From NCBI GenBank assembly GCA_031277235.1, contig JAITMT010000335.1:1-13850 (forward strand): DNA of 13,850 nt. The letters run 5' to 3'. Source of the DNA: Tannerella sp. (GTDB taxonomy: Bacteria; Bacteroidota; Bacteroidia; Bacteroidales; Tannerellaceae). Shown here piece by piece: positions 1-6,699 of the stretch (its first letter is position 1; the number at the start of each line of letters is the position of its first letter). The notes beneath the pieces are model-generated. The model was given only the letters and a program-made list of their open reading frames with translations, was not told the origin of the DNA and did not search any database. The position numbers and the translations under genes are program-made.

Positions 1-189
1 TAACTGCCGCGTGTTGTCGGAGAAGACAAAAACATAGTCGCTGTTATTTTCAATGAAGGTAATCAGTTCATTGATCGTAACGTTGGATTTGTTGAAACTG
101 AATTTTGCCCGTTGCGAAAAAACATTTTCGGCAAACAGAAATTGCGTTCCGAAGAACAGCAGGGCGATTAAATAAATCAGATTTTTCAT
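1..189 (-). CDS. TonB-dependent receptor (SusC/RagA-like), N-terminal fragment
   Basis: Only the first 63 codons are inside the window; the gene continues off the left edge. ATG at 189-187 begins MKNLIYLIALLFFGTQFLFA, a typical Sec signal peptide with a short basic end and hydrophobic core. It is followed by a segment reading FSFNKSNVTINELITFIE and then YVFVFSDN. That pattern (a short strand, then a helix beginning 'I.ELI..IE..S.Y.F.Y') is how the STN (secretin/TonB short N-terminal) domain starts in transducing Bacteroidota receptors, where STN contacts the FecR anti-sigma protein across the periplasm. The gene begins 22 bp after the fecR stop, on the same strand, so it is probably cotranscribed and under the control of the same sigma factor. 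The substrate cannot be told from this fragment. The SusC-like assignment rests on signal peptide, STN-like segment and context; the barrel and plug are outside the window. Confidence 0.75.
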   Translation of the reverse strand, partial: MKNLIYLIALLFFGTQFLFAENVFSQRAKFSFNKSNVTINELITFIENNSDYVFVFSDNTRQL

Positions 190-211
190 AGGCATATCAC
201 ATTTTTTTAGT

Positions 212-1381
212 TTAATATTCAATAAAAATTTTGTTGTTTTCCCGTTCGTATTGCGTGGATGACAGGAGCGAAATGGTTTTCAGCACATCATCCAGATTGT
301 CAGACAGATAGATCTTTCCCGTACAGGTGATATTCCGCAGATTCACGTTTTCCCTGACGTCGAACGACAGATTGTAATACTGTTCCAACTGTTCCAGTAT
401 TTCCGCGAAAGGCGTTTGATTCAGCAGCAGATAACCGTCTTTCCAACTCGTATATCTCAGCACATCAACGGTTTCCTTATAGAGCCGGTTGTTGAGAAAC
501 GACGCCATTTCCTGCGGCTGCATCATCATTTCTTCGTCTGAACGGGCGGCTTTCACGCTCACTTTTCCCTCTACCAGCACGACCGACGCAACGTTCCGGT
601 CAGCGTAGGCAGAAACGTTAAACGCTGTACCATAGACTTTTACATCCATATTTAAGGTATGAACAATGAACGGTTTACCGTCTTTGGCTACTTCCAGATA
701 TACTTCGCCGACAACATTGACGGAGCGGGTTTTTCCCGTAAACCGGCTTGGAAATTCCAGCATGGATCCCGAATTGATCCACACTTTCGTGCCGTCCGCC
801 AGTTCGAGTTTGGAGCGCTTGCCGTAGGGAACGACAATTTTATTCAGGGCTTCCGCGTCGGTTACGATTTGTTTCTCTCCTTCGGCGTCCTTGACCGTAA
901 CCGCTCCGTCCTTCCCTACATTAATATCTATATTGCTGGCAAAAGTCGTCGTTTGGGCATTGGTAATCAATTTAATATCCTGTTCTTCCAGATTTTCGCC
1001 CGTAATGATATTTTCAGCCTCAACCGGTTTTCCGTCCCGTTTTGACAGGTACGAATACGTTGAATATCCGATAACCAGCGCGACGCACGCGGCTGTAACA
1101 TAGCGTATCCACAGTTTTGTTGTACGTTTTTTGACGTCCGCCGTCGCCAGCGAATCCTGAATCCGCTGCAACAACCGGTTGGAATCCGATTCGGACAAAG
1201 AATCGTCCTTGAACCGTATCCTGGAAAAATATTGTATCGCCTTGGCAAATTCATCGTGAAGTTCCGGTTTTTCGGAAATATATGATTTCCAGAAGTTTTC
1301 GAGTTCTTCGTCATCCGTCAGTCGCCAGCGGACAAACTCGTCATCGGTCAAAAAATCTGCGTATGTCTGTTTTTGAGTCAT
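212..1381 (-). CDS. FecR-family anti-sigma factor
   Basis: Inner-membrane anti-sigma factor that normally holds an ECF sigma factor inactive until the partner TonB receptor is occupied. Using the ATG at 1381-1379 (MTQKQTYADF) the product is 389 aa, a usual size for Bacteroidota FecR. Residues 1-90 are a cytoplasmic, acidic, sigma-binding region (LTDDEFVRW, LTDDEELENFW). Residues 92-112 (WIRYVTAACVALVIGYSTY) form one membrane span. Residues about 183-280 are the periplasmic FecR domain, with the family signatures VPYGKRSKLELADGTKVWIN, GEVYLEVAKD, PFIVHT and VYGTAFNV. Residues about 318-388 are the C-terminal DUF4974-like domain (TPFAEILEQLEQYYNLSF). An in-frame GTG at 1510 would add 43 residues, but that part is low-complexity, hydrophobic and unlike the family, so I reject it. 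The usual partner sigma gene is not adjacent: the vapBC-like pair lies between. Gene identity is clear; the partner sigma is inferred. Confidence 0.93.
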   Translation of the reverse strand: MTQKQTYADFLTDDEFVRWRLTDDEELENFWKSYISEKPELHDEFAKAIQYFSRIRFKDDSLSESDSNRLLQRIQDSLATADVKKRTTKLWIRYVTAACVALVIGYSTYSYLSKRDGKPVEAENIITGENLEEQDIKLITNAQTTTFASNIDINVGKDGAVTVKDAEGEKQIVTDAEALNKIVVPYGKRSKLELADGTKVWINSGSMLEFPSRFTGKTRSVNVVGEVYLEVAKDGKPFIVHTLNMDVKVYGTAFNVSAYADRNVASVVLVEGKVSVKAARSDEEMMMQPQEMASFLNNRLYKETVDVLRYTSWKDGYLLLNQTPFAEILEQLEQYYNLSFDVRENVNLRNITCTGKIYLSDNLDDVLKTISLLSSTQYERENNKIFIEY

Positions 1382-1509
1382 GGTATCGTCTTTTGTGTAA
1401 GACAACGCAACGTGATTTTTGTTCCCTCTTTTTGGAAAAAAAATTTCAAAAAATGAAAAAAACGCGACAGGCGAGGCTTTCCCGGCAGTTTTTTTGATTG
1501 CCTTGTTCA

Positions 1510-1517
1510 CAAAATTA
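1510..1517 (-). promoter_or_regulatory. possible -7 element for fecR
   Basis: The minus strand reads TAATTTTG, matching the Bacteroidota -7 consensus TAnnTTTG, about 130 bp upstream of the chosen fecR start. I find no TTTG 19-21 bp upstream of it, so this is a weak candidate. It lies within 50 bp of the divergent toxin-antitoxin promoter. The missing -33 box could mean dependence on another sigma factor, or that the match is chance. Confidence 0.3.
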
Positions 1518-1536
1518 CGTTCAATTTTAGCTTCAA

Positions 1537-1568
1537 TTTGTTCATTTTATAAAAATGTGTTATCTTTG
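1537..1568 (+). promoter_or_regulatory. Bacteroidota housekeeping promoter of the vapBC-like pair
   Basis: TTTG at 1537-1540, a 20 bp spacer, then TATCTTTG at 1561-1568. This is an exact match to the known TTTG-(19-21)-TAnnTTTG promoter of Bacteroidota. Transcription would start around 1575, leaving a leader of about 18 nt before the ATG at 1593, so the toxin-antitoxin pair has its own short transcription unit. TTCAATTT-like repeats at 1520-1549 cover the -33 box and could be an operator for autoregulation. Confidence 0.75.
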
Positions 1569-1592
1569 TCAGTCTTTTTAAATGAATGATTT

Positions 1593-1829
1593 ATGGAAAT
1601 GACAATGCAAATAAATTACGAGCAAATAATGGGGCTTATCAGGCAAATGCCTGCCAATCAAATTGAAAGAATAAAAAATGAAATTTCAGATAAATATATT
1701 CAGACAAGATCTGTAAAGGATATTACTGATTTTCAGAAATTTATACTTTCAGCGCCGGTCATGTCGGCTGAACAGTATGATAAATTCAAGCAAAACCGCA
1801 AAGATTTTAATCAATGGAGAACAAACTGA
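1593..1829 (+). CDS. small antitoxin-like protein, partner of PIN-domain toxin
   Basis: A 78-residue, helix-rich, charged protein, placed as the upstream partner of a PIN-domain toxin; its stop overlaps the toxin start by 16 nt, typical of translationally coupled type II pairs. The N-terminal half (INYEQIMGLIRQMPANQIER) fits small Bacteroidota antitoxin-like proteins that begin with a short helical module of this kind. The C-terminal part (DFQKFILSAPVMSAEQYDKF, ending KDFNQW) probably wraps the toxin. I see no clear AbrB, RHH or Phd DNA-binding signature, so DNA binding and autoregulation are only presumed. Starts at ATG 1593, 1599 or 1605 are all possible and differ by only four residues; I keep the first. 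The gene is visibly more AT-rich than the minus-strand genes around it, consistent with acquisition as a cassette. The antitoxin role is inferred from context. Confidence 0.75.
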   Translation: MEMTMQINYEQIMGLIRQMPANQIERIKNEISDKYIQTRSVKDITDFQKFILSAPVMSAEQYDKFKQNRKDFNQWRTN

Positions 1830-2203
1830 TTTGTTTAGACACTTCCGTTCTGATTGATTATTATCGCAAGAAAAATAAGGCAAAGAGTTTGTTTTATCAA
1901 CTTACAGAACGGTATATGCTGTTTTCCGTGTCTGCAATTTCGGAATATGAGATTTACATGGGCAGCACCGAAATACAGAATATATTTTGGAATGAATTTT
2001 TCGATAAAATAACCATATTCCCTTTCGATAGCAAGACAGCGCAGATAGCCGTCAAAATACAGCAAAACCTGAAACGCGCAAATAAAGTAGTAGATATTCC
2101 CGACCTGTTGATTGCCGCCACTGCCATCAGAAACAATTTACCGCTGGCAACGCTCAACCGCAAACATTTCGAGCGTATTGACGGACTTCAAATCATTATG
2201 TAA
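1814..2203 (+). CDS. vapC: VapC-type toxin, PIN-domain ribonuclease
   Basis: A 129-residue PIN-domain protein, the normal length of VapC toxins, which are Mg-dependent RNases that cut tRNA or rRNA when the antitoxin is lost. The acidic residues are visible: D9 in ICLDTSVLIDYY, E44 in SAISEYEIYMG, D94/D97 in DIPDLLIAATAI, and the closing motif LATLNRKHFERI. At the last site N115 stands where many relatives have Asp, a common variation that should not abolish the fold. All catalytic positions look intact, so the toxin is probably active rather than decayed. It starts inside the antitoxin gene (16 nt overlap). It ends 19 bp from the stop of the convergent sigma gene with no visible terminator between, so its transcript may run into the sigma gene as antisense. 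The PIN assignment is firm; the target RNA is unknown. Confidence 0.92.
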   Translation: MENKLICLDTSVLIDYYRKKNKAKSLFYQLTERYMLFSVSAISEYEIYMGSTEIQNIFWNEFFDKITIFPFDSKTAQIAVKIQQNLKRANKVVDIPDLLIAATAIRNNLPLATLNRKHFERIDGLQIIM

Positions 2204-2222
2204 ACCTTATCTGCGCCAAAAC

Positions 2223-2774
2223 TTAAAAATTTAAATATAAACAGAGTAAAATAACTGTTACCCCCACTTCGCGCATCTTGGCAATCGCCTTGTGCACCAG
2301 TTTTCGGCAAGCCGGTTCCGTGATGTTCATTATTTTTGCTATTTCCTCATATTCAAGTTCTTGCATATAACGCAGGTAGATGATTTCGCGTTGCCGGTCG
2401 GTGAGGCTTTGCAGCAATTTTTCTACTTTCCGCCTTATTTTTTCGTCTTCTTCCTGCTGAATCATCACGTCTTCAATCGTTACTTCCAAGGTAAACGGAA
2501 GTTCGTCCGAGTCGTTTCCGGTCGGCAATTCTACGGTCGAAACCTCCGATTTATAGATATTCAACAGTCTGTTTTTCAGCGACTGCAACAAATAGGCGCG
2601 GACATTCCGAATTTCGGATAACTGCTCTTTTTGCGCAATCACCCGGCAAAAAACATCGTGAATGGCGTCCATCGCCACTTCTTTTGAGAAACCGAAATGT
2701 CGCGCATACGCAAAAAGTTCGCGAATGTGCGCCTTGTACAGAAAATTGATTTCATCACATTCCGGTCGTTCCAT
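2223..2774 (-). CDS. ECF sigma-70 family RNA polymerase sigma factor
   Basis: A 183-aa extracytoplasmic-function sigma factor of the FecI-like kind used by Bacteroidota to drive TonB-receptor operons. Region 2 spans about residues 9-76, with the core-binding helix AMDAIHDVFCRVI and RAYLLQSLKNRLLNIYK. An acidic linker covers 80-115. Region 4 spans about 117-170, with LTDRQREIIYLRYMQEL, EEIAKIMNITEPACRKLV and HKAIAKM forming the -35-reading helix-turn-helix. The last 14 residues are unusually hydrophobic (VTVILLCLYLNF). The start ATG at 2774-2772 lies four bases after the stop of the S41 protease gene, so it is probably expressed as the last gene of that operon. Its presumed anti-sigma gene lies beyond the opposite-strand toxin-antitoxin pair. 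The family is clear; pairing with the nearby FecR is inferred from proximity and strand. Confidence 0.93.
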   Translation of the reverse strand: MERPECDEINFLYKAHIRELFAYARHFGFSKEVAMDAIHDVFCRVIAQKEQLSEIRNVRAYLLQSLKNRLLNIYKSEVSTVELPTGNDSDELPFTLEVTIEDVMIQQEEDEKIRRKVEKLLQSLTDRQREIIYLRYMQELEYEEIAKIMNITEPACRKLVHKAIAKMREVGVTVILLCLYLNF

Positions 2775-2778
2775 GACG

Positions 2779-4389
2779 TCACTCCTCGCTCAAAATCTTC
2801 CGGTACAACCCGTCGTCGTTGATGATTTCAAGGGCTTTCCGGTAGGTGTCGCTTTCCCCGTTGACCGTTTGAAAAAATTCGCTCGTATCAAACAAATCAC
2901 GTGCCATGTATGCCTTTATCTGCAACGAAATCAAGGCTTTGGATTGATTGAACTGCTCTTCGTTATACTCGATTTTTTCGTCGGCTGCCATTTGTTTCAT
3001 GGTTCCCAACATACCCTCCGTTATCTCAAATTTTTCGTTAAACTTCTTGAAATCAGAATATTTCGTATTCATTTCCTTGCGATGGCTATCTATGTAATTC
3101 ATCGCCGTTTTGTAAATGATTCCGTAGCGCCCAAGTTTGCTGTGATAATCGGTGCTGCGCGTGGTATCAATCGGGATAAAAATATCGGGCATGATGCCGC
3201 CACCGCCATACACGGTGCGATGGCTCACGAGCGTCGTATATTTCAGGGAATCAGGGAAATGAATACTGTCTGCGCTCATCAGTTCGCCGTGGTTGAAACG
3301 GTCTATCAAATCGTGGTTATATGCCTCAATATTACCGCTTTCATACGGTTTCTGGATATTTCGCCCCGAAGGAGTATAATAGCGCGCCACCGTCAGCCGG
3401 ATCATCGAAGTGTCGGGCAGCATGATCGGTCTCTGTACCAATCCTTTACCGAAAGTCCGTCTGCCGACGATAACGCCTCTGTCCCAATCCTGAACGGCGC
3501 CCGCCAAAATTTCGCTTGCCGAAGCCGACGTTTCATTGACCATAATGACGAGTTTGCCGGTCTCAAACATGCCTTTCGACGTCGAAACCGCATCCTGACG
3601 GGGTTGTGCGTTGCCTTTCGTGTAAACGACCAATTTTTCCTTGTCTAAAAATTCGTCCGCCAGGTCATATGCAATATTCAGATAACCGCCGCCATTATCC
3701 TGTAAATCAAGGATTAAGTTTTTCATGCCCTGCTTTTTCAGTTCCTCCAGCGCCTTGCGAAATTCGTCCGGAGTGGAAGCGGCAAAACGGCTCAGGCGGA
3801 TATAACCCGTCTGTTTATCAGCCATATACGATGCATCGAGGCTATATACGGGAATTTTATCCCTGATAATCTTGAATTTAAGCAATTCCGGATTGTTGCT
3901 GCGTTTTATCTGCACCGTTACTTCCGTACCTTTTTTGCCCCGTAACTTCTTCATTACGTCCGTACTGGGCATTTTAACTCCCGCTATCAGGCTGTCATCC
4001 ACATAAATCATGCGGTCGCCGGGCAAAATACCGACTTTTTCCGACGGTCCGCCCGAAATCACCTGTATCACATACAGCGTGTCGGTCAGCATATTGAACT
4101 GAATACCAATGCCATCGAAGTTTCCCTCGAGCGGTTCGTTCATTTTGCGCGTTTCCTCGGCGTTGGTGTAGGAAGAATGCGGGTCTAACTTTTCCAGAAT
4201 ACCCGTCAGGGCGTCCTCGACAATTTTTGTATCGTTCGTTTTATCAACATATAAACTCGTAATTGCCTGATAGGCAGTTACCAATTTTTGCACATAGTCT
4301 CTTTCTTCCTGCGTTTGCGCCCGCCTCTGCGATAGAACAGGTAAAGTACTGATTAATAATATAATAAATACTGCTTTTGTTTTTTTCAT
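2779..4389 (-). CDS. S41-family C-terminal processing protease
   Basis: Exported serine protease of the tail-specific/CtpA class, 536 aa. A signal peptide covers residues 1-20 (KAVFIILLISTLPVLS). An N-terminal helical region holds LDPHSSYTNAEE. A PDZ domain spans about 85-165 (FDGIGIQF, GGPSEKVGILPGDRMIYVDD). The S41 core then runs about 170-410, with TGYIRLSRFAAST, LILDLQDNGGGYL, the catalytic Ser in NETSASASEILAGA (S288) and the catalytic Lys in RTFGKGLVQ (K315). The C-terminal 120 residues are a charged helical extension. Ser and Lys are both present, so it should be active in the periplasm. The ATG overlaps the coaD stop by 4 nt (ATGA), and the sigma gene follows after 4 nt. Relatives such as Prc in Pseudomonas cut anti-sigma factors of the FecR/MucA type, which makes the neighbouring sigma gene noteworthy, though a general role in processing exported proteins is equally possible. 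Confidence 0.93.
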   Translation of the reverse strand: MKKTKAVFIILLISTLPVLSQRRAQTQEERDYVQKLVTAYQAITSLYVDKTNDTKIVEDALTGILEKLDPHSSYTNAEETRKMNEPLEGNFDGIGIQFNMLTDTLYVIQVISGGPSEKVGILPGDRMIYVDDSLIAGVKMPSTDVMKKLRGKKGTEVTVQIKRSNNPELLKFKIIRDKIPVYSLDASYMADKQTGYIRLSRFAASTPDEFRKALEELKKQGMKNLILDLQDNGGGYLNIAYDLADEFLDKEKLVVYTKGNAQPRQDAVSTSKGMFETGKLVIMVNETSASASEILAGAVQDWDRGVIVGRRTFGKGLVQRPIMLPDTSMIRLTVARYYTPSGRNIQKPYESGNIEAYNHDLIDRFNHGELMSADSIHFPDSLKYTTLVSHRTVYGGGGIMPDIFIPIDTTRSTDYHSKLGRYGIIYKTAMNYIDSHRKEMNTKYSDFKKFNEKFEITEGMLGTMKQMAADEKIEYNEEQFNQSKALISLQIKAYMARDLFDTSEFFQTVNGESDTYRKALEIINDDGLYRKILSEE

Positions 4390-4832
4390 TTTACGTTGGG
4401 AATTAAATTTGTAATATCTTTGTTAAATTTTTTCAGTTCGCGCACTAAGTTTGAACTGACATATTCATATTCAGGCTCGGAAAACAATACAATTGTCTCA
4501 ATACCTGTTAGTTTCCGGTTAATATCCGCCATGTTTTTTTCGTACTCGAAATCGGCGAGATTCCGCACGCCGCGCAAAATATAATCCGCGTTTACCTCTC
4601 TCGCAAAATCAGCGGTCAAATTATTGTATGTCACGACTTTAACCCGTGAATCATCCTGATAAATTGCGCTGATGGCTTCGACCCGCTCTTCGAGCGTAAA
4701 CATCGTATCTTTCTCAATATTAACGCCAATGGCAATGATAATTTCATCGGCAATGGCAAACGCGCGCTTCAGCAATGCGTAATGCCCGATCGTGAAAGGG
4801 TCGAAAGTTCCTGTAAAAATCGCTCTTTTCAT
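4386..4832 (-). CDS. coaD: pantetheine-phosphate adenylyltransferase
   Basis: Penultimate enzyme of coenzyme A synthesis: transfers AMP from ATP to 4'-phosphopantetheine, giving dephospho-CoA, in the cytosol. The 148-aa product begins MKRAIFTGTFDPFTIGHYAL, which holds the GTFDPFTxGH nucleotidyltransferase signature. The conserved ILRGVRNLADFEYE and the C-terminal EYVSSNLVRELKKF (equivalent to the ISSxxVRE motif) are also present. Length is normal (about 150-160 aa). A TTG three codons upstream (4841) is possible, but the ATG at 4832-4830 gives exactly the family N-terminus. It lies five bases after parE and overlaps the protease start by four bases, so it belongs to the parE-coaD-protease operon. 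Confidence 0.97.
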   Translation of the reverse strand: MKRAIFTGTFDPFTIGHYALLKRAFAIADEIIIAIGVNIEKDTMFTLEERVEAISAIYQDDSRVKVVTYNNLTADFAREVNADYILRGVRNLADFEYEKNMADINRKLTGIETIVLFSEPEYEYVSSNLVRELKKFNKDITNLIPNVK

Positions 4833-4837
4833 ATTTT

Positions 4838-6697
4838 TCAACTTGCCAAATCCTCTTCGATAACGAGATTCTCGATGATAAAATTCTGACGGTCAGACGT
4901 ATTCTTGCCCATGTAAAATTCCAGCATCTCCTTGATGAGGTCTTCCTTCTTCATTTTTACGGGGTCGAGGCGCATGTCTTCGCCGATAAAATTGCGAAAT
5001 TCATCGGGTGAAATTTCTCCAAGTCCCTTAAAACGAGTGATTTCCGGATTTTTACCGATTTCCCGGATTGCCGCCTTCCTTTCTTCTTCGGAGTAGCAGT
5101 ACAGCGTTTTTTGCTTGTTGCGCACCCTGAAAAGCGGCGTTTGCAGGATGTACACGTGATTTTTCTTGATTAAATCGGGAAAAAATTGCAGGAAAAAGGT
5201 GATAATCAGCAGCCGGATGTGCATACCGTCCACGTCGGCGTCGGTCGCGATAATCACTTTGTTGTAGCGCAGCCCCTCGATGCCGTCCTCGATGTTGAGC
5301 GCCGCCTGCAACAAATTAAATTCCTCGTTTTCGTAAACGATTTTTTTGGTCAGTCCAAAACTGTTTAACGGCTTGCCTCTCAGACTGAAAACCGCCTGCA
5401 AATTCGGATTCCGGCTCTTGGTGATGGAGCCGCTTGCTGAATCGCCCTCCGTGATAAAAATTGCCGTATTTTCCTTGTCGTTGTTTTTAAAATCGTTCAG
5501 ATGAACGCGGCAATCCCTTAATTTCTTGTTGTTTATGCTTGCCTTTTTGGCGCGTTCGCGCGCTAATTTTGTTACGCCCGCAATCGCCTTGCGTTCCTTT
5601 TCGGATTCGATGATTTTTTTCAGCAGAATATCAGCGGTTTCGGGGTTTTTATGCAGATAATTGTCCAATTCCCTTTTGATGAAATCGCCGATGAATTTAA
5701 CGACTGTTGGTCCTTCCGGTCCCATATCCCTTGAAACCATTTTCGTTTTCGTCTGATTGGCGAAATCGGGCGATTGAATCTTGATACTGATAGCCGCCGC
5801 CATACCGCTCCGGATGTCGGAATATTCGAAGTTTCGATTATAGAACTCCTTGATTACCCGGCTAATAGTCTCCCGGAAAACGGATTGATGAGTACCTCCG
5901 TCCTTCGTATATTGCCCGTTGACGAAGGAATAAAACTCCTCGCCGTACTGATTGACGTGCGTCAGAACCATTTCTATGCTCTCGCCTTTGAGGTGAATGA
6001 TGGGATAAAGCGGCTCGGTCGTTATATTTTCGTTCAGCAGGTCGGCAAGCCCGTTCTTGGACTGGAATTTCTCGCCGTTGCAATAAATTGCCAGACCCGA
6101 GTTCAGATAGGCATAATTCTTGAGTTTCGTCCGGATGATTTCTTCCTGAAAAGCATAATTTACAAATATCTGGTTATCAGGAGTAAAAGTAACAATAGTG
6201 CCATTTTTTTCCGTCGTTGAAAAGATGTCCGATTCACGGATTAACTCTGCCTTGCTAAATTCCGCTTCCTTTCCTTGACCGTCGCGGTAACTGGCTATTT
6301 TGAAATTCGTACTGAGCGCATTTACTGCCTTGATACCCACTCCATTAAGCCCAATGGAAGTTATAAAAGCCTCACTTTCATATTTTGCACCTGTATAAAG
6401 CTGACTTGAAGCATCCACAACGCTATTAAGCGGTATGCCTCGCCCGAAATCACGCACTGTAACCGTCCCCTCCTCAATGGTGATGTTGATACTCTTGCCG
6501 TATCCCATCATATATTCATCTATTGAATTGTCTATCACCTCTTTAAGAAGCACATAAATACCATCGTCGGGTGATGAACCGTCGCCCACGCCTCCAATCC
6601 ACATACCCGGACGTAGCCGCATCTGTTCACGCCACTCCTTTTTAATAATCTGTTCGTCGCCGTACTTTCTTTCCTGTTTAATATCTAACTCACTCAT
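4838..6697 (-). CDS. parE: DNA topoisomerase IV subunit B
   Basis: ATPase subunit of topoisomerase IV, which decatenates daughter chromosomes with ParC; parC is not in the window. The 619-aa product has, in order: the GHKL ATPase domain at residues 20-215 (RPGMWIGG, the E53/N57 motif in LLKEVIDNSIDEYM, DFGRGIP, and the ATP lid GLNGVGIKAVNAL); the transducer domain at about 225-395 (VNGQYTKDGGTH, the Q-x-K loop in QTKTKMVSRD); and the TOPRIM domain at about 412-530 (EGDSASGSITKSRN with E417, LRGKPLNSFG, ATDADVDGMHIR with D486/D488). The C-terminal part holds the conserved RFKGLGEISPDEF. EGDSASGS in place of the GyrB-like EGDSAGGS, and the ending FYMGKNTSDRQNFIIENL, fit the Bacteroidota ParE branch. 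The ATG at 6697 lies two bases after the upstream gene's stop; an overlapping TTG at 6703 is a less likely start. Confidence 0.96.
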   Translation of the reverse strand: MSELDIKQERKYGDEQIIKKEWREQMRLRPGMWIGGVGDGSSPDDGIYVLLKEVIDNSIDEYMMGYGKSINITIEEGTVTVRDFGRGIPLNSVVDASSQLYTGAKYESEAFITSIGLNGVGIKAVNALSTNFKIASYRDGQGKEAEFSKAELIRESDIFSTTEKNGTIVTFTPDNQIFVNYAFQEEIIRTKLKNYAYLNSGLAIYCNGEKFQSKNGLADLLNENITTEPLYPIIHLKGESIEMVLTHVNQYGEEFYSFVNGQYTKDGGTHQSVFRETISRVIKEFYNRNFEYSDIRSGMAAAISIKIQSPDFANQTKTKMVSRDMGPEGPTVVKFIGDFIKRELDNYLHKNPETADILLKKIIESEKERKAIAGVTKLARERAKKASINNKKLRDCRVHLNDFKNNDKENTAIFITEGDSASGSITKSRNPNLQAVFSLRGKPLNSFGLTKKIVYENEEFNLLQAALNIEDGIEGLRYNKVIIATDADVDGMHIRLLIITFFLQFFPDLIKKNHVYILQTPLFRVRNKQKTLYCYSEEERKAAIREIGKNPEITRFKGLGEISPDEFRNFIGEDMRLDPVKMKKEDLIKEMLEFYMGKNTSDRQNFIIENLVIEEDLAS

Positions 6698-6699
6698 AA

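Noticed and set aside
1382..1510. 43-residue N-terminal extension of FecR from a GTG start
   Set aside because: The extension is low-complexity, hydrophobic and rich in Phe/Lys, coded by A/T runs, and unlike FecR N-termini. The ATG at 1381 gives the expected acidic sigma-binding region directly.
2662..3648. 328-codon plus-strand open frame opposite the S41 protease
   Set aside because: It lies wholly opposite a gene with complete catalytic motifs. The translation is rich in Arg/His/Phe as expected for an antisense shadow and shows no domain.
4833..4841. TTG starts for coaD (4841) and parE (6703)
   Set aside because: In each case an ATG two or three codons later gives the usual family N-terminus; the TTGs are merely in frame at the junction.
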